Source: Rodentibacter caecimuris (lineage in GTDB: Bacteria > Pseudomonadota > Gammaproteobacteria > Enterobacterales > Pasteurellaceae). Taken from it: a stretch of DNA of 63,080 nt. The position numbers were made by a program, and so were the translations under genes. Below the pieces are notes generated by a model. That model did no database searches, had not been told where the DNA came from, and saw nothing but the letters and a program-made list of their open reading frames with translations. Position 1 is the first letter of the stretch; each line of letters starts with the position of its first letter. This document shows, piece by piece, positions 48,361 to 57,815 of the stretch. Where the stretch lies: NCBI GenBank assembly GCA_001998905.1, contig MLAA01000021.1, positions 1 through 63,080 of the forward strand. The letters are read 5' to 3'.

Positions 48361-48963
48361 ATGATGTTAGATAGTAATACAGTAGAACAATATGCCGGAT
48401 TTGTTTTTGATATGGACGGTACTTTAATTGATACGATGCCTATTCATGCTAAAGCTTGGCATTTAACAGGCAAATTTTTCAATTATGACTTTGATTGTCA
48501 GATTATGTATCAACTTGGTGGCGCAACTGTTACTACCATTGCACAGGCAATTATGCAAAAAGCGGGTATGCCTTTAGAGCAATTAGCGGCAGTCATTCAA
48601 AAAAAACGTGAACTCTCTTATCAGTTAGTGCCACAAGAGTCTACCTTATTGCCGACTTTTGATCTTGTTAAGAAGTACTATGGAGTAAAACCGATGACAA
48701 TCGGTTCTGGTTCTCATCGGGCCATGATTGATTTACTGATGGAGAAATTACAGATAGAGCACTATTTTAACGGTATTATCAGTGCAGATGATGTACAAGC
48801 ACATAAACCTAATCCGGAAACATTTTTACGTTGTGCTGAAATAATGCGGCTTAACGCGCAGCAATGTTTAGTTTTTGAAGATGCTGATCTTGGTGTCCAA
48901 GCGGGGCTTGCTGCCGGAATGGACGTATTTGACGTTAGAACGGGTAAACTCATTCGTTGTTAA
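48361..48963 (+). CDS. yqaB: HAD-family sugar phosphatase YqaB
   Basis: This 200-residue HAD protein of the beta-phosphoglucomutase/YqaB type has motif I FVFDMDGTLIDTMPIHAKAW, motif II TIGSGSHRAM, the lysine in AHKPNPETFLRCAE and motif IV VFEDADLGVQAGLAAGM. E. coli YqaB dephosphorylates fructose-1-phosphate and related sugars. yqaA follows after 4 bases, as in E. coli. Confidence 0.9.
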   Translation: MMLDSNTVEQYAGFVFDMDGTLIDTMPIHAKAWHLTGKFFNYDFDCQIMYQLGGATVTTIAQAIMQKAGMPLEQLAAVIQKKRELSYQLVPQESTLLPTFDLVKKYYGVKPMTIGSGSHRAMIDLLMEKLQIEHYFNGIISADDVQAHKPNPETFLRCAEIMRLNAQQCLVFEDADLGVQAGLAAGMDVFDVRTGKLIRC

Positions 48964-48967
48964 TGTT

Positions 48968-49435
48968 ATGTGGGAAATTATTTCTTGGGAATTCTGGCAG
49001 CAGAATATGTTGCTGATTATGTTCGTCAGCGCATTTTTGAGTGCCACTGTGTTACCGGGAAATTCAGAGTTCGTTTTTGTTACTTTTGCTGCGCCAAAGT
49101 TATTATTGGGAATGCTCTCTAATTGGGATATTCTATGGTTATTGAGCATTGCAACGGCTGGTAACAGTTTAGGTAGTTTAACCACTTATTGGGTGGGGCG
49201 TTTATTTCCCGAAAACGTACTGAAAAATGACCGCACTTTATGGGTAATGAGTAAGTTGCAGCGCTATGGTTTATGGGGATTATTATTAAGTTGGCTACCG
49301 ATTGTCGGCGATGTTTTTTGTGTTGTCGCAGGTTGGCTGCGTTTAAATTGGTTGCATTGTTTGCTTTTTATCAGTTTAGGAAAATTGTTACGTTATGGAT
49401 TTTTACTATTCTTGGTGTTGCCTTTGAGCGTATAG
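48968..49435 (+). CDS. yqaA: DedA-like inner membrane protein YqaA
   Basis: From ATG 48968 the 155-residue protein shows FVSAFLSATVLPGNSEFVFV near the N-terminus and LLLSWLPIVGDVFCVVAGWL in the C-terminal half. These are the paired re-entrant loops of the DedA/VTT fold. A long leftover frame upstream (48875) is not family sequence. It is a second DedA-type gene in the window, distinct from the one at 9521-10096. An uptake signal is at 49230-49238. Confidence 0.88.
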   Translation: MWEIISWEFWQQNMLLIMFVSAFLSATVLPGNSEFVFVTFAAPKLLLGMLSNWDILWLLSIATAGNSLGSLTTYWVGRLFPENVLKNDRTLWVMSKLQRYGLWGLLLSWLPIVGDVFCVVAGWLRLNWLHCLLFISLGKLLRYGFLLFLVLPLSV

Positions 49436-49450
49436 AGCAAAATAATCGTC

Positions 49451-49525
49451 AAAAAAAAGCCCCTTACAGAGTAAGGGGCAAATAACCTAAGGAACCAATT
49501 TTATTTAAACAACTGCAAGTTGCTT
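49451..49525 (-). ncRNA. Candidate small RNA at the MicA position, divergent from luxS
   Basis: On the minus strand a compact RNA gene can be drawn. The promoter at 49532-49559 would start it near 49525. The first 19 bases fold as AAGCAAC/GUUGUUU over loop UUGCA. An unstructured AU-rich stretch follows, then the perfect hairpin GCCCCUUAC/GUAAGGGGC (stem arms 49479-49471 and 49467-49459). Eight U end it at 49451. The U-run exists only on the minus strand, so the hairpin is not the terminator of plus-strand yqaA. Length is about 75 nt, similar to MicA. The sequence itself is unlike E. coli MicA. Confidence 0.55.
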
Positions 49526-49531
49526 GTACTA

Positions 49532-49559
49532 TAAGACCAAGCATCAACAGAAAAGTTCA
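49532..49559 (-). promoter_or_regulatory. Sigma-E-like promoter of the candidate small RNA
   Basis: Read leftward, TGAACTT (49559-49553) is followed after 16 bases by TCTTA (49536-49532). The sigma-E consensus is GGAACTT, a spacer of about 16, and TCTGA or TCAAA. An overlapping TATAGT (49533-49528) could also serve sigma-70. Confidence 0.5.
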
Positions 49560-49603
49560 TATATTTTGAAAATAGTCTGAAAATTAATATTGAGGGAAAA
49601 TTT

Positions 49604-50107
49604 ATGCCGTTACTTGACAGTTTTAAAGTTGATCATACCAAAATGACTGCACCTGCCGTACGTATTGCAAAAACGATGCGAACACCGAAAGGTGATGACA
49701 TCAGCGTCTTTGATTTACGTTTTTGTCGCCCGAATCAAGAAATTTTATCTCCAAAAGGAATTCATACTTTAGAACATCTGTTTGCTGGTTTTATGCGTGA
49801 GCATTTAAATGATGATCAGGTAGAAATTATCGATATTTCTCCAATGGGGTGTCGTACCGGTTTTTATATGTCGTTAATTGGTACGCCGAGTGAGCAACAG
49901 GTTGCCGAAGCTTGGTTAGCATCTATGCAGGATGTGCTGAAGGTGGAGAGCCAACGAGATATTCCTGAACTGAATGAATATCAATGCGGTACTTATACTG
50001 AACATTCTTTATCTGATGCTCATAGTATTGCGAAAACAGTGATTGAGCGTAGTATCGGTATTAATAAAAATGAAGAACTGACATTAGATGAATCACTACT
50101 TAAATAA
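49604..50107 (+). CDS. luxS: S-ribosylhomocysteine lyase LuxS
   Basis: LuxS splits S-ribosylhomocysteine to homocysteine and DPD, the precursor of autoinducer-2. The 167-residue protein shows the metal motif [15 protein letters not shown] (HxxEH, about residues 54-58), the catalytic cysteine in [12 protein letters not shown], and the third metal ligand in [13 protein letters not shown]. The ribosome site GAGGG precedes ATG 49604. purT follows after 9 bases and is likely co-transcribed. Confidence 0.97.
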   Translation: MPLLDSFKVDHTKMTAPAVRIAKTMRTPKGDDISVFDLRFCRPNQEILSPKGIHTLEHLFAGFMREHLNDDQVEIIDISPMGCRTGFYMSLIGTPSEQQVAEAWLASMQDVLKVESQRDIPELNEYQCGTYTEHSLSDAHSIAKTVIERSIGINKNEELTLDESLLK

Positions 50108-50116
50108 GGAAAAATA

Positions 50117-51301
50117 ATGGCTAAATTAGGAACGGCGTTAACACCAAATGCTACAAAAGTTATGTTGCTTGGTGCAGGAGAGCTCGGTAAGGAGGTTGTA
50201 ATTGAGCTACAACGATTCGGTGTTGAAGTGATTGCAGTCGATCGTTATGAAAATGCACCGGCACAGCAGGTTGCACATAGAGCTTACACTATTTCAATGT
50301 TAGACGGGCAGGCTCTAAAGTCGTTAGTAGAAAAAGAACGCCCAAATTATATTGTGCCAGAGGTGGAAGCTATTGCGACCGATATTTTACTTGAATTGGA
50401 AGAAGCTGGTTTTAATGTCATTCCGACAGCAAAAGCGACTCGATTGACAATGAACCGAGAAGGGATTCGACGTTTGGCTTCGGAAGAACTTGGGCTTCCT
50501 ACCTCTCCTTACCAATTTGTGGATAATTTCGCTGATTTCCAAAGTGCGGTTGAAAAAATCGGTATTCCTTGTGTAGTAAAACCAATTATGTCTTCATCTG
50601 GGCATGGGCAAAGTATACTAAAATCGCCCGCTGATATGCAAAAAGCTTGGGACTATGCACAACAAGGTGGCCGTGCCGGTGGGGGGAGAGTGATTGTAGA
50701 AGGGTTTATTAAGTTTGATTACGAAATTACCTTATTGACGGTTCGCCACATTAACGGAACGACCTTTCTTGCACCAATCGGGCATCGCCAAGAAGACGGT
50801 GATTATCGAGAATCTTGGCAACCTCAACAGATGTCCGAAAGAGCACTACATAAGGCGCGACATATCGCCGAGAAAATTACTGGCGCTTTAGGCGGAAGAG
50901 GCATTTTCGGAGTTGAAATGTTTATCTGTGGTGATGAGGTTATCTTTAATGAAGTTTCTCCTCGCCCACATGATACAGGTATGGTAACACTGATTTCACA
51001 AGAGTTGTCGGAGTTTGCATTACATGCTCGTGCGATTTTAGGTCTACCTATACCAAAGGAAATTGAGCTCATTAGTCCTTCTGCCTCAAAAGCTATTGTT
51101 GTAGAAGGGCAATCAAATAGTGTTCAATTTGGGAACTTAGTAGAGGTGCTGGCTGAGCCGAACACAAATATTCGTTTATTTGGTAAAGAGGAAGTGAATG
51201 GGCACCGTCGCATGGGGGTCATTTTAGCGCGTGATATTTCTGTTGCCAAAGCCTTAGAAAAAGCACAAAGGGCTTATGATAAGCTAGAACTTGTGTTATA
51301 A
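50117..51301 (+). CDS. purT: Formate-dependent phosphoribosylglycinamide formyltransferase PurT
   Basis: PurT uses formate and ATP to make formyl-GAR in purine synthesis, an alternative to the folate enzyme PurN. The 394-residue ATP-grasp protein shows [59 protein letters not shown] and [15 protein letters not shown]. An uptake signal is at 50542-50550. Formate made in anaerobic growth would suit the nearby anaerobic nap operon, but that link is inference. Confidence 0.97.
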   Translation: MAKLGTALTPNATKVMLLGAGELGKEVVIELQRFGVEVIAVDRYENAPAQQVAHRAYTISMLDGQALKSLVEKERPNYIVPEVEAIATDILLELEEAGFNVIPTAKATRLTMNREGIRRLASEELGLPTSPYQFVDNFADFQSAVEKIGIPCVVKPIMSSSGHGQSILKSPADMQKAWDYAQQGGRAGGGRVIVEGFIKFDYEITLLTVRHINGTTFLAPIGHRQEDGDYRESWQPQQMSERALHKARHIAEKITGALGGRGIFGVEMFICGDEVIFNEVSPRPHDTGMVTLISQELSEFALHARAILGLPIPKEIELISPSASKAIVVEGQSNSVQFGNLVEVLAEPNTNIRLFGKEEVNGHRRMGVILARDISVAKALEKAQRAYDKLELVL

Positions 51302-51327
51302 GGTCTAATTTCATAGATTCTAACGCT

Positions 51328-51369
51328 AAAATAATCCCGCCATAAGCAAATTATAGCGGGATTATTTTT
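51328..51369. terminator. Bidirectional terminator between purT and napC
   Basis: ATAATCCCGC (51331-51340) pairs with GCGGGATTAT (51356-51365). It is flanked by A on the left and TTTT on the right, so it works on both strands for the converging purT and nap transcripts. Confidence 0.9.
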
Positions 51370-51437
51370 ATTTTTAACTAAAAACCACCTTCTGTGAAGG
51401 GGCTTTTTCCGATTAGCTTTGCAGAATATGATATTTC

Positions 51438-52040
51438 TTATTTTTTGGATTTAAAACCTGATTCCACTTCTCGCATATCCGGTAATTGGTGGGCGATACC
51501 TTTATGGCAATCAATACAGGTTTTGCCTTCGCTTTTAATTTTTGCGTGCATTTTCGCTGCCACATCACGTTGTTCATTGAAATTCATCCGATCCACGTTA
51601 TGACAGTTACGACATTCCTGTGAATCATTTGCTTTCATCCGTTCCCATTCTCGTTGTGCCATATGTAAACGGCGCTCATTATATTTTTCCAGAGTATCCG
51701 TATAACCCATTACATAAGCATAAACCTCACGAGCAGCTTGGATTTTTCTTGTCCATTTCGGAATAAATTCGTGTGGCAAGTGGCAATCCGGACAGCTTGC
51801 TCCAACCCCGGTACGGGTTTGATAATGAGCACTGTGTAAGTATTCGGCATAAGCATCATTGGTATGGCAGCTTGAGCAAAAGGCTTCGGTATTTGTTGTA
51901 TTGACAGCTGCATTAAATCCACTCCAAGCAAAAATACCACCCAATGCACTTAAAATAATTAATGTTCCTACTGCCATACGACTTGGAGTGCGGAACCAAC
52001 GCCAAAAACGGATGATTATATTTGGTTTCTTTTCTGACAT
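51438..52040 (-). CDS. napC: Tetraheme cytochrome c NapC
   Basis: NapC carries electrons from membrane quinol to periplasmic NapAB. The 200-residue protein has one N-terminal membrane anchor (MAVGTLIILSALGGIFAW, about 22-39) and four CxxCH heme sites: CSSCH, CPDCH, CRNCH and CIDCH. It is the last gene of the nap operon. The start is one of three adjacent in-frame codons; ATG 52040 has GAGG at the best spacing. Confidence 0.96.
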   Translation of the reverse strand: MSEKKPNIIIRFWRWFRTPSRMAVGTLIILSALGGIFAWSGFNAAVNTTNTEAFCSSCHTNDAYAEYLHSAHYQTRTGVGASCPDCHLPHEFIPKWTRKIQAAREVYAYVMGYTDTLEKYNERRLHMAQREWERMKANDSQECRNCHNVDRMNFNEQRDVAAKMHAKIKSEGKTCIDCHKGIAHQLPDMREVESGFKSKK

Positions 52041-52049
52041 CATCAACCT

Positions 52050-52493
52050 CTATTTCCCATAGCCTTTCATCGGTTGAAATTCGTTTGGTACAATCGGTTC
52101 AACATCAGACTGTGAAACGTGGCATTGTAAGCAGAAGTAACGGCGTGGAGATGAGCTTGAGCCAACATTACCGTTCCGATCTGTAAAATGCGTTGGACTG
52201 ATACGAGTGGCACCGGTTAAACGGGCATTCTCCGGGCTATGGCAATTTAAGCATTGGTTTACATTTTTGGTTACCTGATAATTAGTAACACTATGTGGTA
52301 CCATTGGTGGTTGGTTCACATAATTTAATGCAGGTAATTCGCTTTGACGGGGCGCATTATGAAATGCTGGTGCGATATTATCCGGTGAGCTACTTAAATC
52401 TTTACCGATATTTTGGCTGCTTGCTTGTACACTAAGAGCCAAAAGTGCGGTTAAAATTCCGGTCGTAAATGAAAATAAAAAGTTTTCCTTCAT
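52050..52493 (-). CDS. napB: Diheme cytochrome c NapB
   Basis: NapB is the periplasmic electron-transfer subunit of nitrate reductase. From ATG 52493 (AGGAG eight bases upstream) the protein has 147 residues, a cleavable signal ending near VQA, and two heme motifs: CLNCH near residue 83 and CLQCH near 120. An uptake signal (52443-52451) lies within the signal-peptide region, where sequence is flexible. Confidence 0.95.
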   Translation of the reverse strand: MKENFLFSFTTGILTALLALSVQASSQNIGKDLSSSPDNIAPAFHNAPRQSELPALNYVNQPPMVPHSVTNYQVTKNVNQCLNCHSPENARLTGATRISPTHFTDRNGNVGSSSSPRRYFCLQCHVSQSDVEPIVPNEFQPMKGYGK

Positions 52494-52498
52494 CGTTA

Positions 52499-53359
52499 TC
52501 ACTCCTTTGAATGAAATCTTGTTGAAAATTTAAATACTTTTTCAGCGCAAACATCAATACATCGTCCGCAACTGATACAATCTTTGGAAAGTACAAGTAG
52601 ACTTTCGTGCTTTTTTCCATGTAATGGTGAGCGTAATACTTGAGCTTCCGGGCAAACGTTGTAGCAATCCATACAGTTATCACATTTCGTTCGGTCAATG
52701 ACTTTAATACGAATTAATCCTTTTGCACCAATAAGACCATAAGCGGCGCCAATCGGACAGAGATGTCCGCACCAACCATGCTCCACAATAAATAAATCGA
52801 ATAAAAATATGGCGAAAACTAGCCATATAGTCGCACCAAAACCATAAATTAATGCTCGTCCAAATGCGGCAACAGGATTTAGCCATTCCCATAGCAACAT
52901 ACCACTTATAGCACTACCGACTAAAATCATTAACAGCCAACTGTAGCGTAAAGAACGTGGTAATTTTGCATTTTGGCGAACTCCTAATTTACGGCGTATC
53001 CAAGCAGCACTGTCAGTAACGATATTTAATGGGCAAACCCAGGCGCAGAAAATTCTGCTCCCTGCCAGCATATAAAAAACAATTACTACCACTGCACCAA
53101 GTAAGGTTAGATAATTGGGTAAATGACCTGCAACAAGGCTCTCTGCCACAATTAACGGATCGCTTAGCGGCAGAGTATCAAGCAATAAGCTGGCACTGTA
53201 ATTGCCTTTTAAAATCCAAATTTCTAGCCAAGGGCCGGATAAAAACATTGCCAAAATACTGATTTGGCTTAATCTACGCCAAAATAAAAAGCGATTGGCG
53301 AACCACCAACCCCATTTTTGGCGGGATTCTCGGCCAGCATATTTGGGTGAGTTTGCCAT
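52499..53359 (-). CDS. napH: Quinol-oxidising membrane iron-sulfur protein NapH
   Basis: NapH with NapG oxidises ubiquinol and passes electrons toward NapC. The 286-residue protein has four membrane helices, the CxxxCP motifs FCAWVCPLN and CGHLCPIG, and two 4Fe-4S ferredoxin motifs, CDNCMDCYNVCP and CISCGRCIDVCAE, near the C-terminus. Its ATG shares one base with the napG stop (TAATG). Confidence 0.95.
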   Translation of the reverse strand: MANSPKYAGRESRQKWGWWFANRFLFWRRLSQISILAMFLSGPWLEIWILKGNYSASLLLDTLPLSDPLIVAESLVAGHLPNYLTLLGAVVVIVFYMLAGSRIFCAWVCPLNIVTDSAAWIRRKLGVRQNAKLPRSLRYSWLLMILVGSAISGMLLWEWLNPVAAFGRALIYGFGATIWLVFAIFLFDLFIVEHGWCGHLCPIGAAYGLIGAKGLIRIKVIDRTKCDNCMDCYNVCPEAQVLRSPLHGKKHESLLVLSKDCISCGRCIDVCAEKVFKFSTRFHSKE

Positions 53360-54150
53360 TATTTTTCCTTATTCGGTATTAAAACCGGTGCCGTTTCCGG
53401 GACGAATTCCGGTGTTCGAGTTGGCAGAGAAATTAAATCATCTGGTGCGAGAGATTGTCCCGCTTTTTGTTTTTCTTGCCATCCTAAACGGTAATGCATG
53501 CCTAACATTCCTTTTGCTAATGGAATCGGTAGTACCTTGATTGCCGCTTCTTCTAATACGCAAGCTTGTTCACATTTACCGCAGCCAGTACATAATTCGG
53601 AATGCACCGTAGGAATAAATAATGCGTGTTTATCCGAGCGGGGATTATGCTGCCGTTCTAATGTAATCGCTTGATCAATGAGCGGACAAACTCGATAGCA
53701 GACATCACAACGTAGCCCTTGCCAATTTAGGCAGGTTTCATGATCCAGTAATACTGCCAAGCCCATTTTTGCTTGATTAATATTATCAGCATCCGAATCT
53801 AATGCACCGCTTGGACAGGCTTTGGCACAAGGAATATCTTCACACATTTCGCAGGGTTTATTACGCGCTGTAAAGTAGGGGGTACCTGCTTCCAACGGTG
53901 ATAATAAAGAGGCTAAATGCAACATATTGTACGGGCAGGCCTGTACACATTGACCGCAACGAATGCAGGCCGCAGAAAAGGCTTTATTATCGCTTAGTGC
54001 AAAAGGTGGACGTAATGCAATTCCTTCGCGAGCAAGGCTTTGTTTTTGTTGTAAACCTAATAATAGCCCTACTGATACCAAACCGGCACAGCTACGAGCG
54101 CCGTCTTTGATAAAACGTCTGCGTTCTGGATTAATTATTGGTTTACTCAT
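53359..54150 (-). CDS. napG: Periplasmic ferredoxin-type protein NapG
   Basis: The 263-residue protein has a twin-arginine signal ([12 protein letters not shown]) and four 4Fe-4S clusters: [26 protein letters not shown], a CDVCYRVCP site and [12 protein letters not shown]. It forms the quinol dehydrogenase with NapH. No good ribosome site precedes its ATG at 54150, and a 236-base gap separates it from napA upstream. Confidence 0.94.
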   Translation of the reverse strand: MSKPIINPERRRFIKDGARSCAGLVSVGLLLGLQQKQSLAREGIALRPPFALSDNKAFSAACIRCGQCVQACPYNMLHLASLLSPLEAGTPYFTARNKPCEMCEDIPCAKACPSGALDSDADNINQAKMGLAVLLDHETCLNWQGLRCDVCYRVCPLIDQAITLERQHNPRSDKHALFIPTVHSELCTGCGKCEQACVLEEAAIKVLPIPLAKGMLGMHYRLGWQEKQKAGQSLAPDDLISLPTRTPEFVPETAPVLIPNKEK

Positions 54151-54386
54151 TTTTCTATTCGATTTTTGACCGCACTTTTATGTGTTATTTGTGCTAATAC
54201 AACAAGAAGTGCGGTTATTTTTTATAGTTTTATGTGATTATTCGACGGTTACAAAATATGTTTTCAAAGATCGGAGAGCATATTTGTCTCTCTCTAAATA
54301 TCCCTGATTTTTACTCTGTGCCGTAAGCATAGTGCGAGTATCGTTATTAAAGATTCAATATATTACTGCTATATCATATTGATGCT
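54151..54386 (-). other. 236-base gap inside the nap operon with paired uptake signals
   Basis: The gap lies between the napA stop and the napG start. It contains two uptake signals facing each other (54169-54177 and 54207-54215) with a 29-base loop, and a GAGAG/CTCTC hairpin at 54274-54292. No open frame resembles a gene. The T-run flanking the uptake pair lies on the plus-strand side, so termination of the leftward nap transcript would be weak; partial read-through is likely. Confidence 0.5.
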
Positions 54387-56873
54387 TTAAATGGCTTTTT
54401 CCACTTTTACTGCACATTTTTTAAAATCAGTTTCTTTAGATATCGGATCGGTCGCATCTAATGTTAGTGCGTTTGCTAGCTGTCCGGCATCAAAGAATGT
54501 CGTGTAAACCAAGCCTCTCGGTGGCTTATTGCGCCCACGAGTGTCCAAATAGGAAATCATTTCTCCGCGGCGAGAAGATATTTTGATTTTATCGCCATGA
54601 CGTAATCCTCGATCTTGTGCATCTAATGGATGCATCCAAACTAAATTGTTTGGAAACGAGCGGTGTAGTTCCGGAACTCTACGGGTCATTGAACCGGTAT
54701 GCCAGTGCTCAAGAACACGTCCGGTTGAGAGCCATAAATCATACTCGGCATCTGGTGATTCCGCAGGTTCTTCATAAGGTACGGCAAGAATAATTGCCTT
54801 TCCGTCCGGATAGCCGTAAAAACGCACGCCCTCACCCTCTTTCACATAAGGATCATAGCCTTCGCGATAACGCCATAAGGTTTCTTTACCTTCCACGACA
54901 GGCCAGCGTAGTCCTCTCGCTTTATGATACATATCGAACGGAGCTAAATCGTGTCCGTGCCCACGACCAAACTCAGCATATTCCTCAAATAGACCTTTGT
55001 GAATGTAATAACCAAAATCGTAAGATTCATCATTAAGTTGACCTTCCGCTAATTCGCTTAGAGGATATTTATCAACCTGTCCGTTTTTGAATAAAACTTC
55101 GTATAAAGTTTTACCTCTATATTGTGGCATTTGTGCTAGCAATTCTTCTGTCCACATTTCGTCTGTTGTGAAGTATTTAGAAAACTCAACTAATTGCCAT
55201 AAATCAGATTTTGCTTCACCTGGTGCTTTCACTTGCTGACGCCAGAATTGAGTGCGGCGTTCTGCATTACCATAAGCGCCTTCTTTTTCAACCCACATTG
55301 CAGTGGGTAAAATTAAATCTGCAGATAGTGCACTAACAGTTGGATAGGGATCAGAAACTACGATAAAGTTTTCTTCTTTGCGCCAGCCGGGTAATCGATC
55401 TGCATTCACATTAGGTCCTGCTTGAATATTGTTAGTACACATTGTCCATAGAATATTCATTTTACCATCGTGTAGCGCGCGATCCTGTGCAATCGTATCC
55501 AATCCGACGACATCGGAGATAGTACCTTTCGGTAATTTCCATATTTTTTCGGCTATTTCGCGGTGTTTTGGATTAGTTACCACTAAATCTGCCGGTAAAC
55601 GATGTGGGAACGACCCCACTTCCCTTGCTGTTCCACAAGCGGATGGTTGACCCGTGAGAGAGAAGGGACCACAACCTGGAATAGAAATTTTACCGGTAAG
55701 AAGGTGAATGTTATAAATTAAGTGATTCGCCCAAACGCCACGTGTATGCTGGTTAAAGCCCATTGTCCAGAATGAAACGACCTTTTTATTTGGATCTGCA
55801 TAGAGTTTGGCTAAATTTTCCAATAATCCTTTGTCGACCCCCGACATTGCAGAGACCTTTTCTAAGGTATATTCCGATACCAAACTTTTCAGCTCTTCAA
55901 ACGTACTATCGTGCATTTTCCCTGCAGTCTTGCGGTTTTTCGCTTTTTGTTCTAACGGATTCTCAGGACGTAAACCGTAGCCGATATCTGTTTCGCCTCG
56001 CTTGAATTTTGTGTGTTTATTGACGAAATCCCAATTTATTGCATTATTCTGTATCAAGTAATTGATAATGTAATTCAGGATTGCGAGATCGGTTTGCGGT
56101 TTGAAAATCATTCCATAGTCGGCTAATTCAAAACTACGATGTTCAAAAGTAGAAAGCACTGCTACTTTGACGTCGGGTTTTGTAATACGGCGATCGGTTA
56201 GACGAGACCATAAAATCGGGTGCATTTCCGCCATATTGGAACCCCAAAGAACAAAGGCATCGGTATGTTCGATATCGTTATAACAGCCCATTGGTTCATC
56301 CATACCGAACGTTCTCATAAAGGCAACGGCGGCTGAAGCCATGCAGTGGCGAGCATTTGGATCCACATTATTAGAACGGAAGCCGGCTTTCCATAATTTA
56401 TTTTTGGCATAGCCTTCCCAAATAGTAGATTGACCTGAACTGAACATTCCCACGGCGTTTTTTCCATTTTTTGCCATTGCCGCTTTAAATTTTTCAGCCA
56501 TGGTAGTAAATGCCGTTTCCCAAGAAACAGGGGTGAAATCACCGTTTTTGTCATATTGACCATTTTTCATTCGTAGCATTGGTTGAGTGAGGCGATCTTT
56601 GCCGTACATAATTTTCGGCAAGAAATAGCCTTTGATACAATTTAGTCCGCGATTGACCTCTGCATCAGGATCACCTTGAGAAGCAACGACACGCCCATCT
56701 TTCGTCCCAACCAATACTGCACAGCCGGTTCCGCAGAAACGGCATACCGCTTTATCCCATTTGATTTCGCTTTCTGCAGCAGATACGTTTTTGATGGGAA
56801 TCGTTAGGCCAGCAGCAGTTGCGGCAGCAATTGCCGCATTAGCTTTCATTAATTCCCTACGTGTTAAATTCAT
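54387..56873 (-). CDS. napA: Periplasmic nitrate reductase catalytic subunit NapA
   Basis: NapA reduces nitrate to nitrite at a molybdenum bis-MGD centre. The 828-residue protein, the same length as the E. coli enzyme, has a twin-arginine signal ([12 protein letters not shown]), the 4Fe-4S motif [13 protein letters not shown] near residue 44, and the molybdenum cysteine in [12 protein letters not shown] near residue 181. The C-terminal MGD-binding domain has [18 protein letters not shown]. It follows napD by 18 bases. Confidence 0.97.
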   Translation of the reverse strand: MNLTRRELMKANAAIAAATAAGLTIPIKNVSAAESEIKWDKAVCRFCGTGCAVLVGTKDGRVVASQGDPDAEVNRGLNCIKGYFLPKIMYGKDRLTQPMLRMKNGQYDKNGDFTPVSWETAFTTMAEKFKAAMAKNGKNAVGMFSSGQSTIWEGYAKNKLWKAGFRSNNVDPNARHCMASAAVAFMRTFGMDEPMGCYNDIEHTDAFVLWGSNMAEMHPILWSRLTDRRITKPDVKVAVLSTFEHRSFELADYGMIFKPQTDLAILNYIINYLIQNNAINWDFVNKHTKFKRGETDIGYGLRPENPLEQKAKNRKTAGKMHDSTFEELKSLVSEYTLEKVSAMSGVDKGLLENLAKLYADPNKKVVSFWTMGFNQHTRGVWANHLIYNIHLLTGKISIPGCGPFSLTGQPSACGTAREVGSFPHRLPADLVVTNPKHREIAEKIWKLPKGTISDVVGLDTIAQDRALHDGKMNILWTMCTNNIQAGPNVNADRLPGWRKEENFIVVSDPYPTVSALSADLILPTAMWVEKEGAYGNAERRTQFWRQQVKAPGEAKSDLWQLVEFSKYFTTDEMWTEELLAQMPQYRGKTLYEVLFKNGQVDKYPLSELAEGQLNDESYDFGYYIHKGLFEEYAEFGRGHGHDLAPFDMYHKARGLRWPVVEGKETLWRYREGYDPYVKEGEGVRFYGYPDGKAIILAVPYEEPAESPDAEYDLWLSTGRVLEHWHTGSMTRRVPELHRSFPNNLVWMHPLDAQDRGLRHGDKIKISSRRGEMISYLDTRGRNKPPRGLVYTTFFDAGQLANALTLDATDPISKETDFKKCAVKVEKAI

Positions 56874-56891
56874 AGTATTCTCCCCACGATA

Positions 56892-57176
56892 TTATTTAAT
56901 AGAGTGTTCATCTTGTTGATGATAAATCAGTGAAACATTGACTACGCCTTCAATGTCCTTCACGCTTTCCATTTGATTAAGCAAGATTTGCTGATCATGT
57001 GATTGCATAACGACCACTATTTTCCCTTGGCTTTCTTCCGTTACCGGAATTTCAGTATGCGGAATAGCCAAAAGTGCGGTCGAAATTTGCATTATTTTTT
57101 GTGGCAATGCTTGTACCATTAATCCGCAAACATACCAATCTTGTGCATTTTCAGGTGTGATGTTCGGTTGTTTCAT
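56892..57176 (-). CDS. napD: NapA maturation chaperone NapD
   Basis: NapD binds the NapA twin-arginine signal and holds it until cofactor loading. The 94-residue ferredoxin-fold protein shows WYVCGLMVQALPQKI and the IPHTEIPV segment, then VNVSLIYHQQD at the end. The start overlaps the napF end by 26 bases. An uptake signal is at 57072-57080. Confidence 0.9.
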   Translation of the reverse strand: MKQPNITPENAQDWYVCGLMVQALPQKIMQISTALLAIPHTEIPVTEESQGKIVVVMQSHDQQILLNQMESVKDIEGVVNVSLIYHQQDEHSIK

Positions 57177-57705
57177 TATCTTCTATACTACTGAGGGTTA
57201 TTGCTCGAACAGGACAACTTGAGATACAAGCTCCGCATCCGTTGCAGCTGTCTAGATTTAGTTGCGGTTGAGCTATGCCTCCGGGTTGCAAACGAAAGCT
57301 AATAGAATTTGTAGGGCAACTGTCTTGGCAGCTGCGGCACGTAATTCGTTGAGAACTCAAGCAAGTGTTTTGAATTTTCACTTGATGAAACCAAGGCTGC
57401 TCCGTTATTGGGCGAAACGCCGATTGTTGGCATACATCAACGCAACGCTGACAAAAGGTACATTCTCCTTGATCAAAACGAACCTCAGGAAAATTTCCTT
57501 CACCTTGCACTAAAATACGACTTTCACAAGCTGTGATGCAGTGCCCACAGCGATTACACTGTATTGTAAAATCATTCTCTGATACCGCCCAGGGTGGGCG
57601 AATAGCAGCCAGCCCTAAAGTTTTTTGCGATTGTGATTGCAAACCGGATAAAAATTTTCCTCGCAAGAAATGTCTTCGACTGATTTTTTCCGCTTTCATC
57701 AGCAT
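57151..57705 (-). CDS. napF: Ferredoxin-type protein NapF
   Basis: NapF is a cytoplasmic iron-sulfur protein that assists NapA maturation. The 184-residue protein has three 4Fe-4S motifs: CNRCGHCITACE, CTFCQRCVDVCQ and the C-terminal CNGCGACISSCP, plus an extra cysteine group CRSCQDSCP. A twin-arginine-like start (SRRHFLRGKFLSG) is usual for the family, although the protein stays in the cytoplasm. It is first in the nap operon. Two in-frame ATG codons (57705 and 57699) are possible starts. Confidence 0.93.
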   Translation of the reverse strand: MLMKAEKISRRHFLRGKFLSGLQSQSQKTLGLAAIRPPWAVSENDFTIQCNRCGHCITACESRILVQGEGNFPEVRFDQGECTFCQRCVDVCQQSAFRPITEQPWFHQVKIQNTCLSSQRITCRSCQDSCPTNSISFRLQPGGIAQPQLNLDSCNGCGACISSCPVRAITLSSIEDNETTEHHT

Positions 57706-57762
57706 AGCCTTATAAACCTATTTTCAGGCTGGCATTATCAAGAAATTGGAGCAACGGAATAT

Positions 57763-57777
57763 TACTCAAAAGAGGTA
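57763..57777 (-). promoter_or_regulatory. NarP-like inverted heptamers, off-consensus spacing
   Basis: TACTCAA and AGAGGTA face each other with one base between them. NarP in E. coli requires 7-2-7 spacing of TACYYMT and AKRRGTA. One arm is a perfect heptamer, but the spacing is 7-1-7, so binding is uncertain. Confidence 0.3.
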
Positions 57778-57801
57778 ATTACATAATAAGTTGAAAGTTT
57801 G

Positions 57802-57815
57802 TTGAGATAGATCAA
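57802..57815 (-). promoter_or_regulatory. FNR box upstream of napF
   Basis: TTGAGATAGATCAA matches the FNR consensus TTGATNNNNATCAA at nine of ten fixed positions. It lies about 97 bases before the napF start, as expected for an anaerobically activated operon. Confidence 0.75.

Noticed and set aside
48875-48967. N-terminal extension of yqaA
   Set aside because: The extra 31 codons lie inside yqaB in another frame and do not match the DedA-like family; ATG 48968 fits the family start.
49459-49479. Hairpin as the terminator of yqaA
   Set aside because: On the plus strand it is followed by AAATAACC and not by T; the T-run is only on the minus strand, so it is better explained by the leftward RNA.
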